From positions 1-64,000 of the forward strand of contig NZ_BNEM01000001.1 of assembly GCF_018327705.1 (NCBI RefSeq): a DNA stretch of 64,000 nucleotides. The letters run 5' to 3'. This document shows, in pieces, positions 25,557 to 32,222 of the stretch. A program made the position numbers and the translations under genes. Source of the stretch: Catellatospora sp. TT07R-123. Lineage in GTDB: Bacteria; Actinomycetota; Actinomycetes; Mycobacteriales; Micromonosporaceae. Position 1 is the first letter of the stretch. Every line of letters begins with the position of its first letter. The notes below the pieces were generated by a model. That model was given only the letters and a program-made list of their open reading frames with translations, was not told the origin of the DNA and searched no databases.

Positions 25557-25635
25557 GGAGGTGGTTTACCCCGTTCCGGCGCCCGCCATGCGGCGCGGGG
25601 ATCGGTTCGTCCCCGTCCGTGCCCGTTCGACCGGG

Positions 25636-26694
25636 TCAGACGTTGGCGCCCCGCGCGGCCACCCGCCACCGGTCCACGACCTGCCCGCCGGAGGTCACCA
25701 CCAGCTCGTCGGCGAGGTTGACGGCCGCACACACGTGGTTGGGCATGACCTGGACCCGGGTGCCCACCTCGGGCAGGTCCGCCGGATCGGGCAGGACCAC
25801 GGTGGCGTGGTGCTCCGACGTGGTGACGACCCGGGCGTCGGGCAGCCCGACCAACCGGCCGAACCCCGTCGCCCACCCGGGCCGGTCGGCCCCGAGGACC
25901 TTGTTGCCGGAGTCGAGGATGACGTGCCCGGGACGGCGGCTGACCACGGTCGCGGTGACCGTCAGCGCCACCTCCCCGGGTTCGCAGACCCCGAGTTCGA
26001 CCTGCTGGGCGTCGTTGAAGGCGTAGACGCCGGGGCGGATCTCGGTCACGCCGCCGCCCGTGAGCACCGCCGTGGGCGTGGATCCGCCGCTGACCGTCTG
26101 CGGCTCGGCTCCGGTGGCGCGCAGGGCCGTGGCGGCCGCCGCCAGGGCCGCCGACTCGTCGGCCGCGGCCGTCGTCGGCTGGCCGGGACCGTACCCGTGG
26201 CCGGGGAAGGTGAAGACGCCGCGCACCCGCAGCCCGGCCCGCAGCGCCGCCGCCGCGACCGCACCGGCCTGCTCCGGCGCCACTCCGCTGCGGTGGTGGC
26301 CGCTGTCGATCTCGACCATCACCTCGAAGCCCGTCCCTGCGTGCCGGGCCAGCGCCTGGACGCCCTCGGCGGAGTCGGCGCCGACGGCGAGGCGGCCGCG
26401 CTCGGCCAGGGCCGCCAGCCGGGCGCCGCGCGCGGCGTCCACCCACAGCGGGTACGCCACGAACAGGTCGGTGAACCCCGCCCCGGCGAAGATCTCCGCC
26501 TCGCCGACGGTGGCCACGGTCAGCCCCGCGGCACCGGCGCCGACCTGGCGCTTGGCGATCTGGAGGCACTTGTGGGTCTTGGCGTGAGGGCGCAGGGCCA
26601 GCCCGTGCGCGGCGGCATGGGCAGCCATGCGGGCGATGTTGCGGTCGAGCACGTCGACGTCGACGCTGACGTACGGAGTGGGCAGCTCGGGCAC
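25636..26694 (-). CDS. D-threonine aldolase/D-serine dehydratase-like PLP enzyme
   Basis: A 352-residue protein of the alanine-racemase-fold DSD1/DTA group. It has TPYVSVDVDVLDRNI, RPHAKTHK with the PLP lysine (Lys40), EIDSGHHRSGV, and GVFTFPGHGYG. GGSTPT follows, and the C-terminal metal-binding PNHVC (His and Cys ligands) is typical of D-threonine aldolase and D-serine dehydratase. Members cleave or deaminate D-amino acids. I chose the GTG at 26694, where family homology starts (PELPTPY), over a longer start at 26772. Confidence 0.85.
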   Translation of the reverse strand: MPELPTPYVSVDVDVLDRNIARMAAHAAAHGLALRPHAKTHKCLQIAKRQVGAGAAGLTVATVGEAEIFAGAGFTDLFVAYPLWVDAARGARLAALAERGRLAVGADSAEGVQALARHAGTGFEVMVEIDSGHHRSGVAPEQAGAVAAAALRAGLRVRGVFTFPGHGYGPGQPTTAAADESAALAAAATALRATGAEPQTVSGGSTPTAVLTGGGVTEIRPGVYAFNDAQQVELGVCEPGEVALTVTATVVSRRPGHVILDSGNKVLGADRPGWATGFGRLVGLPDARVVTTSEHHATVVLPDPADLPEVGTRVQVMPNHVCAAVNLADELVVTSGGQVVDRWRVAARGANV

Positions 26695-26862
26695 CAGCCC
26701 ATCCTGCCACGCGAAGGCGCCGTGAGACCCGTGCGTGAATTCGGTACCGGTACGCAGGCGCCCGCGCCGCAAAGATCCGTACCAGCGCTGAGGTGCCGGC
26801 CCCCGTCCGCGACCTACGGTGAAGGCGTCAACGCGGTACGAGCAGTCTTTGGAGGAACCGCC

Positions 26863-27618
26863 ATGCGCAGGCCCGCCACCCTCACGGCGATCATCGTCGG
26901 GCTGGCCGTTCTGGCCACCGGATGCGGCAGCAAGCCCGCCGCCACCCCCGGCGCGGCCGCGACGGCCAGCACGGAACTGTCGCCCGCCCCCGCAACCCCG
27001 GTCGCGGCCAGCCCGACGACGGGCGGCACCGGCACCGGGTCCGGGTCGGGCTGCGCCATGACCGGCACGGTCAGCGGCGGCGAGGGCGCCTCGCTACAGG
27101 TGATGAAGGCCTGGCTGAAGTGCGACACCACCGCCCTGCACACGCTGATGCAGAACGACGCCTACCAGCAGCTGCACGCGATCGGGACGCCGAACATCGA
27201 CACCCACTGGACGTTCGTGTACTGCGACGGCGCCATGGGCTCCAGCTACTGCACATACCGCAACAAGCTCGGCTCGGACATCGTCATCCGGCTGAGCAAC
27301 AGCGCGACCGACCACCCGGTCACCGAGTTCAAGCTCGACCTGACCGTCTTCCACAAGGACGCCGAGAAGTACGCCCGCGAGTTCCTCGACGCGTTCGTCA
27401 ACCACAACAAGCCGCGCATGGTCGCGCTCGCCTCCCAGCCGATCGTCGACTCGATCGTGGTGGACGCCCCGCCCGCCGGCTACGACCTGACGCTGTCACC
27501 CGACCCGCACTGGGTCTACAACGCGCAGTTCACCGCCACCGGCGAGTACTGGGTGGTCACCGTCCACGGCACCCTAGGCAAGGCGCACGCGATCACCGCG
27601 TTCGGCAACGCCGGCTGA
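26863..27618 (+). CDS. Secreted lipoprotein, unknown function
   Basis: A 251-residue protein with a lipobox-type signal peptide (LAVLATGC, lipid Cys about 21). A Ser/Thr/Pro/Ala/Gly-rich tether (about 22-65) follows. A folded domain (about 70-251) contains cysteine pairs CAMTG...LKCDTT and VYCDGAMGSSYCTY. Its start is supported by an excellent GGAGGAA site. The domain has no family I recognise. A strong hairpin closes the gene. Confidence 0.72.
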   Translation: MRRPATLTAIIVGLAVLATGCGSKPAATPGAAATASTELSPAPATPVAASPTTGGTGTGSGSGCAMTGTVSGGEGASLQVMKAWLKCDTTALHTLMQNDAYQQLHAIGTPNIDTHWTFVYCDGAMGSSYCTYRNKLGSDIVIRLSNSATDHPVTEFKLDLTVFHKDAEKYAREFLDAFVNHNKPRMVALASQPIVDSIVVDAPPAGYDLTLSPDPHWVYNAQFTATGEYWVVTVHGTLGKAHAITAFGNAG

Positions 27619-27632
27619 CCTCCGCTCCCGCC

Positions 27633-27668
27633 GCCCGGCCCGGACGCCGCACCGCGTCCGGGCCGGGC
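27633..27668 (+). terminator. Hairpin with perfect 15-bp arms
   Basis: GCCCGGCCCGGACGC (27633-27647) pairs with GCGTCCGGGCCGGGC (27654-27668) across a 6-base loop, just after the lipoprotein stop. It is the expected terminator before the HAD gene. Confidence 0.65.
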
Positions 27669-27687
27669 GCTGTGGCAGCCTGTACTG

Positions 27688-28338
27688 ATGATCAAAGCGG
27701 TGGTCTTCGACTGCGACGGGGTCCTGGTCGACTCCGAGCGCATCAACAACGAGGTGTTCGCCCAGCTGGCGACCCGGGCCGGGGTCCCGACGACGTTCGC
27801 GCAGAGCGTGGCCCGGCACATGGGCCGGGCCACGGCCGAGTGCGTCGCCGACCTGGAGGCCGACCTGGGCCGCCCGCTCGACTTCGACCTGGCCACCGAG
27901 TACGAGCACGAGGTGCTGGCCCGCCAGGCGGACGGCCTGACCGCGGTCGACGGCGTACGCGACCTGCTCGACCTGCTGCGCGACGCCGGAATCCCCGTAT
28001 GCGTGGCCTCCAGCGGCACCCCGCGCGAGATCGCGTTCCGGCTGGGCCGCACCGGGCTGGACGGCTACTTCGGGCAGCACTGCTACAGCGCGTCCATGGT
28101 CGCCCGGGGCAAGCCCGAACCCGACCTGTTCCTGCTCGCCGCCGCCGGGATCGGCGTGGACCCGGGCGCGTGCGCGCTCATCGAGGACAGCCCGTTCGGC
28201 GTACGCGGCGGCAACGCCGCGGGCATGACCGTCGTCGGCTTCGCCGCCCTGGCCTCCCCCGAGGTCCTGTCGGCCGCGGGCGCCGACCACGTCGTGACGG
28301 CGATGGCGCAGGTGCCGCCCCTGCTCGACCTCGCCTGA
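27688..28338 (+). CDS. HAD-superfamily hydrolase, phosphoglucomutase/phosphatase-like
   Basis: A 216-residue HAD protein. Motif I is FDCDGVLVDS (Asp8 nucleophile, Asp10 acid/base), motif II is CVASSGTPRE, and motif III is RGKPEPDLFLLA followed by ALIEDSPFGVRGGNAAGM (motif IV). The four-helix cap between residues 15 and 85 is of the beta-phosphoglucomutase/haloacid-dehalogenase type. The substrate is unknown. A palindromic repeat lies between this gene and the convergent class IV aminotransferase gene. Confidence 0.87.
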   Translation: MIKAVVFDCDGVLVDSERINNEVFAQLATRAGVPTTFAQSVARHMGRATAECVADLEADLGRPLDFDLATEYEHEVLARQADGLTAVDGVRDLLDLLRDAGIPVCVASSGTPREIAFRLGRTGLDGYFGQHCYSASMVARGKPEPDLFLLAAAGIGVDPGACALIEDSPFGVRGGNAAGMTVVGFAALASPEVLSAAGADHVVTAMAQVPPLLDLA

Positions 28339-28362
28339 CCGTCGACAGCCGCCCCGCTGGCA

Positions 28363-28419
28363 AGTTGCCGGGCAATCGGGCGAATGAGCAGGCTCGTTAC
28401 GCCCGATTGCCCGGCAACT
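28363..28419. repeat. Intergenic palindromic element, copy 2
   Basis: AGTTGCCGGGCAATCGGGCG (28363-28382) pairs perfectly with CGCCCGATTGCCCGGCAACT (28400-28419). It shares its core with the element at 19730-19792. The one clear core difference (GCGATC versus GCAATC) is matched by a compensating change on the other arm. The element lies between convergent genes. Confidence 0.75.
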
Positions 28420-28444
28420 CGGCGGCCGGAGGGGGTGCTCGGGA

Positions 28445-29212
28445 TCAGATCAGGTCGAGGGGGGCGGTGTCGTAGGCCGTCGTGATGGTGTCGAGCATGG
28501 CGGGCGGGACAGGCAGGCTGGTCTGTCCGACGCGGTGCACTGGGGCCCAGCCGCGCGAGTTGCACAGGAACATGCCCTGGTAGGAGTCCAGCTCGGGCAG
28601 CTTGACCGGGGCCCGCCGCTGCGGGACGGCGGCGGCCTCCAGTTGCCGCCGCAACACCAGCATGGTGATGCCGGGCAGGGCGGGCGCGTCGGGCCAGGTC
28701 ACGGTGCCGTCGCGCCAGAAGCCGACGTTGGTGATCGTGCCCTCGGCGATGGTGCCGTCGGCGGTCGTGAACAGCCCCTCGTCGAACCCGGCGGCCAGGG
28801 CCTGCTGCCGGTGGTAGGCCGGCGCGGTGCCGTTGGAATGCTTGAACCGGGCGTGCGGGCGCTGGAAGCGGCGCGGCTGCATGCTGTGCGGCCGGGCGGG
28901 CATGCCCGCCGGGGAGCGGACGGCGACGATGACGCCGTCCCAGTAGCCGTAGACGCGCACCGAGGCGTCGGCGATCCCGGCCAGGGCGTGCCGGACCCGG
29001 GCATGGACCAGGTCGGGGTCGAGGTCGCTGGCGTAGACGTCGCGGTGCGCGGCGGTCAGGCGGGCCAGGTGCAGGTCGAATCCGCGGGTACGGCCGCCGC
29101 GCACCTGCATGGCCGTGAAGTGCCCCCACGCGGCGTGCTCCAGCATGGCGCGGGCCTCGGCGTCGGCGGGCCGCCCGTCGATCTCGACCCGGTATTCCTG
29201 CTGTTCGTCCAC
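28445..29212 (-). CDS. Class IV aminotransferase (aminodeoxychorismate-lyase-like)
   Basis: A 255-residue PLP fold-type IV protein. It has a basic ARFKHSNGT segment with the putative PLP lysine Lys124. AGFDEGLFTTADGTIAEGTITNVGFW carries the conserved Glu. PALPGITMLVLRRQL holds the phosphate-binding segment. The small size and EYRVEIDGRPA start suit 4-amino-4-deoxychorismate lyase-like proteins, with branched-chain or D-amino-acid aminotransferase as alternatives. I chose the GTG at 29212 because residues upstream are unlike the family. Confidence 0.8.
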   Translation of the reverse strand: MDEQQEYRVEIDGRPADAEARAMLEHAAWGHFTAMQVRGGRTRGFDLHLARLTAAHRDVYASDLDPDLVHARVRHALAGIADASVRVYGYWDGVIVAVRSPAGMPARPHSMQPRRFQRPHARFKHSNGTAPAYHRQQALAAGFDEGLFTTADGTIAEGTITNVGFWRDGTVTWPDAPALPGITMLVLRRQLEAAAVPQRRAPVKLPELDSYQGMFLCNSRGWAPVHRVGQTSLPVPPAMLDTITTAYDTAPLDLI

Positions 29213-29238
29213 GCCCGACAGTATGCCCGCGCGTGCGC

Positions 29239-30183
29239 TCACGGGCAGCCCGTGAGCACCGCCCCGTCCGCGCCGGGAACGCAGGTGTCGGGGCCCGGAC
29301 CGCCGTCGATGGTGTCGAACCCGGCGCCGCCGTCCAGCCAGTCGGCGCCGTCGCCGCCGAGCAGCGTGTCCGGACCGTCGCCGCCGAACATGTTGTCGGC
29401 GCCGCCCAGTCCGTCCAGCAGGTCGGCGCCGTCGCCGCCGTCGAGGCTGTTGTCGGCCGCATTGCCGGTCAGGGTGTCGTCGCCGTAGCCGCCCTGCAGG
29501 CCCTCGACGTCGGCGGCGATGATGTCGTTCTCGCCGGGCGCGCCGTCGTTGCCGACACCGTCGAGGCTGGCCGTGACGGCCGCGGCGTGGATGCGGTACG
29601 AGGCGGTGTCGTAACCGGCCCCGCCCTCCATGATGTCGGTGCCGCCGTCGCCTTCGAGGTAGTCGATGCCGTCGCCACCGGAGAGGTAGTCGGCGCCGTC
29701 GCCGGCGTACAGCTGGTCGGCGCCGTCCTGGCCGTAGAGCTTGTCGCTGCCCGGTCCGGCGAGCAGGGCGTCGTCGCCGTACTCGCCGTAGATCAGCTTC
29801 GGGCCGCCGGACAGGGCGTACACCAGGTCGTCGCCGTCGCCCGCGCCGATGAACGCGGGCAGCGCGGTGCCGTCGGTGACCGTGTCGTTTCCGTCGTAGG
29901 TCTTCATGCTCAGGTCGGTGGGTTTGCCCGCACACAGGACCGCCGTCGCGGTGATCGCCGCGCAGCCGGGGCCGGGGATGATCGGCCAGGCGTCGTCGAC
30001 GCGCAGGCCGCCGGGGACCGGGGTGACGGTGACGGTGTTGGCGACACCCGATCCGGCCTGGAAGATCAGCGTGGTGCCGGACAGGCGGGCGCGGCCGTCG
30101 ACGGCGGCGTACGCCGGGGCGGCGGTGGCGAGCACAACTGCGGTGACGGCGGCGGCGCCGCCGAGAACGGAACGCGCGGTCAT
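29239..30183 (-). CDS. Secreted RTX-type calcium-binding repeat protein
   Basis: A 314-residue protein. A signal peptide (about 1-27, cleavage near APAYA) is followed by a short N-terminal beta domain (28-95). At least ten glycine- and aspartate-rich nonapeptide-like repeats of the form GGxGxDxLxG fill residues about 100-300 (for example GGDGIDYLEG and GGDGPDTLLGG). Such repeats fold into a calcium-bound parallel beta-roll. No catalytic domain is visible, which suggests a stand-alone extracellular scaffold or adhesin. ATGs at 30183 and 30192 are both possible, with no strong ribosome-binding site near either. Confidence 0.8.
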   Translation of the reverse strand: MTARSVLGGAAAVTAVVLATAAPAYAAVDGRARLSGTTLIFQAGSGVANTVTVTPVPGGLRVDDAWPIIPGPGCAAITATAVLCAGKPTDLSMKTYDGNDTVTDGTALPAFIGAGDGDDLVYALSGGPKLIYGEYGDDALLAGPGSDKLYGQDGADQLYAGDGADYLSGGDGIDYLEGDGGTDIMEGGAGYDTASYRIHAAAVTASLDGVGNDGAPGENDIIAADVEGLQGGYGDDTLTGNAADNSLDGGDGADLLDGLGGADNMFGGDGPDTLLGGDGADWLDGGAGFDTIDGGPGPDTCVPGADGAVLTGCP

Positions 30184-30283
30184 GCCGTACATGATGGGCG
30201 CGGATGGGGCACGGCGGCGGCGGCGCGTCCGGAATCCGTCGCGGGCGGGCGAAACCGGCTGGCCGGTGTCGTACGGAGCTGGC

Positions 30284-30772
30284 ATGCTGCGCGCCGTGAC
30301 CACGTTGACGATCATCAAGGGGGACGCGACGAGCCCGCAGGCCAAGGGGCCGAAGGTGATCGCGCACGTGTGCAACGACCTGGGCGGCTGGGGCAAGGGG
30401 TTCGTGCTGGCCGTGTCGAAGCGCTGGCCGGAGCCCGAGCGCGACTTCCGGGCCTGGCACCGGCAGCGGTCCGGCAACGACTTCGGGCTCGGCGCGGTGC
30501 GGCTGGTGCCGGTCGCGCCGGACCTGTGGGTGGCCAACATGGTCGGCCAGCGCGGGATCCGGACCGGCAGCGGCGGCCCGCCGATCCGGTACGACGCCGT
30601 CGAGCGCTGCCTGGCGGCGCTGGCCGGGCACGCCGAGCGGCTGGGCGCGTCGGTGCACCTGCCGCGCATCGGCTGCGGGCTGGCCGGCGGGAAGTGGTCG
30701 CAGATCGAGCCGATCATCGTGCGTACGCTGTGCGCCCGCGGCATCGCGACGACCGTGTACGACCACGACTGA
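30284..30772 (+). CDS. Macro-domain protein
   Basis: A 162-residue single macro domain. TIIKGDATSP, KVIAHVCNDLGGWGKGFVLAVSKRWP and LPRIGCGLAGGKWSQIEPII match macro domains of the Poa1p/ADP-ribose-1''-phosphate-phosphatase type, including the Asn-Asp-Gly-x-x-Gly loop. These bind or hydrolyse ADP-ribose derivatives. No ART partner is seen nearby. The ATG at 30284 has GGAG upstream; the GTG at 30296 is an alternative. Confidence 0.85.
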   Translation: MLRAVTTLTIIKGDATSPQAKGPKVIAHVCNDLGGWGKGFVLAVSKRWPEPERDFRAWHRQRSGNDFGLGAVRLVPVAPDLWVANMVGQRGIRTGSGGPPIRYDAVERCLAALAGHAERLGASVHLPRIGCGLAGGKWSQIEPIIVRTLCARGIATTVYDHD

Positions 30773-30777
30773 GTGGC

Positions 30778-30821
30778 CGGGCGGGTGCCGCCCCCAGGCC
30801 GGAGACGGCGGCACCCGCCCG
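30778..30821. terminator. Hairpin with perfect 15-bp arms between convergent genes
   Basis: CGGGCGGGTGCCGCC (30778-30792) pairs with GGCGGCACCCGCCCG (30807-30821) across a 14-base loop, 5 bases past the macro-domain gene stop. It can serve both the macro-domain and glutaminase genes. Confidence 0.65.
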
Positions 30822-30849
30822 CGTCGTGCGCCGGGTCGCCGGCGCCGTC

Positions 30850-31722
30850 TCAGAACACCGACCAGCCGGTCAGTGTGGCGAAGTGCTCCAGGGCGAGCAG
30901 GCCGGTGACGGAGTTGCCGGAGGCGTCCAGCCCCGGTCCCCAGACGCAGACGGTGCCGATCCGGGGCGCCACGGCGAGGATGCCGCCGCCGACACCGGTC
31001 TTGAGCGGCAGCCCGATGCGGTGCGCGAGTTCGGCGCTGGCGTCGTACGCGCCGCAGGTGAGCATGGTGGCGTTGACGCGTTTGGTGTCGGCGGGGCTGA
31101 GCAGCCGCCGCCCGTCGGCGCGTACACCGGCGCGGGCCAGGTAGAGCCCGGCCAGGGCGAGGTCGCGGCAGCTGGCGGCGATGGCGCACTGCCACTGGTA
31201 GTGGGCCAGCACGGTCTCGACCGGCAGGGCGAGGTTGCCGTAGGCCGCCATGAGGTGGGCGATGGCGATGTTGCGTTCGGCCCGGTCGCGCTCGTCCTTG
31301 ACGGTGACCGGGTCCATCTCGACGGCGTGGTTGGCCGACTCGACCCGGAGCAGTTCCAGCACCCGGTGGCAGCCCTGACCCTCGGACAGTTCGAGCAGCC
31401 GGTCGGTGACGACCAGGGCGCCGGCGTTGAGCAGCGGGTTGCGCGGGATGCCGTGCTCGATGTCGAGTTCGGACACGGCGTTGTAGAGGCGGCTGGAGGG
31501 GCGGCGGCCAACCCGGGTCCACAGCCGGTCGCCGTCCATGGACAGGACCAGGGTGAGGGCGAAGACCTTGGCGATGCTCTGGATCGCGAACGGTTCGCGC
31601 CAGTCGCCGGCGCCATGCAGGTGGCCGTCGACGGTGGCGACGGCCAGGCCGAAGCCGTTGTCGGGGGCGGCGCTCAGGCGGGCGGCCGCGTACACGGTGT
31701 CGACGACGACGTCGAGGTCCAT
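30850..31722 (-). CDS. glsA: Glutaminase (serine-dependent beta-lactamase-like fold)
   Basis: A 290-residue glutaminase A. The SxxK motif is AIQSIAKVF (Ser49, Lys52), with YNAVSELDIEHGIPRNPLLNAGALVV, VESANHAVE, GNLALPVETVLAHYQWQCAI, and GVGGGILAVAPRIGTVCVWGPGLD. All are highly conserved in GlsA proteins. It hydrolyses glutamine to glutamate and ammonia in the cytoplasm. The start is ATG 31722. No allied nitrogen genes are visible nearby. Confidence 0.92.
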   Translation of the reverse strand: MDLDVVVDTVYAAARLSAAPDNGFGLAVATVDGHLHGAGDWREPFAIQSIAKVFALTLVLSMDGDRLWTRVGRRPSSRLYNAVSELDIEHGIPRNPLLNAGALVVTDRLLELSEGQGCHRVLELLRVESANHAVEMDPVTVKDERDRAERNIAIAHLMAAYGNLALPVETVLAHYQWQCAIAASCRDLALAGLYLARAGVRADGRRLLSPADTKRVNATMLTCGAYDASAELAHRIGLPLKTGVGGGILAVAPRIGTVCVWGPGLDASGNSVTGLLALEHFATLTGWSVF

Positions 31723-31816
31723 GCTGCGCTCCCGGGGGCTGGTGCGGCCACGCTGCCGCGCTCGCCGTCAGCATGTCCGGCGGGATCGGCCCGCCGAAAC
31801 GGGGAAAGCCCTTGCC

Positions 31817-32017
31817 TTACCCTTGCGCGGCCCTTGCCCCGGCGCCGATCAGCCGTTCGGGCAGGTCAGCGCGGTTGCCCGCCGACTTCGCGGCGTGCAG
31901 GATCTCGTGGCGTCCTATCTGGTGCACCATCGCGACGGCGGCGCACAGGTAGTGGCTTACCTCAACCACCAGGGCATAGGCGACTGAGCCATACCGGTGA
32001 ATGCCTTTTTCACTCAT
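31817..32017 (-). CDS. Possible small protein, uncertain
   Basis: A possible 66-residue protein with a GGGGGA site 8-9 bases before the ATG at 32017. The sequence (VVEVSHYLCAAVAMVHQIGRHEILHAAKSAG) looks helical. The first codons are AT-rich and unlike the rest of the window. No family is recognised, and it may be non-coding. Confidence 0.3.
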   Translation of the reverse strand: MSEKGIHRYGSVAYALVVEVSHYLCAAVAMVHQIGRHEILHAAKSAGNRADLPERLIGAGARAAQG

Positions 32018-32222
32018 CACCGTCCCCCATTCGGTCACGAATCGGTGTCCAGAATTCACACGTTCCGGGGAAAGAGCGCACGACTCAGCGCCTCATTCAA
32101 GTAAAGCGATTGTTCGATGGGTTACGGTCGCCGCCCCGCTTCCGCACAGGACCGGGGCGGTTACTCATACCCGATTCAGATCGCGGCCACCGCCGGATCA
32201 CCACGGAAAGAGGCGACACATC
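32018..32222. promoter_or_regulatory. Relatively AT-rich leader/promoter region before the large secreted protein gene
   Basis: This stretch is the least GC-rich part of the neighbourhood. It includes the AT-rich CATTCAAGTAAAGCGATTG segment near 32094-32112 and a GGAAAGAGG-type ribosome-binding site just before the GTG at 32223. It very probably holds the promoter for the secreted protein. I cannot name an exact -35/-10 pair. Confidence 0.4.

Noticed and set aside
28445..31774. Continuous minus-strand frame spanning several genes, apparently a giant fusion
   Set aside because: Only the segment from 29212 to 28445 matches a known family. The rest overlaps other well-supported genes and is Arg/Pro-rich shadow.
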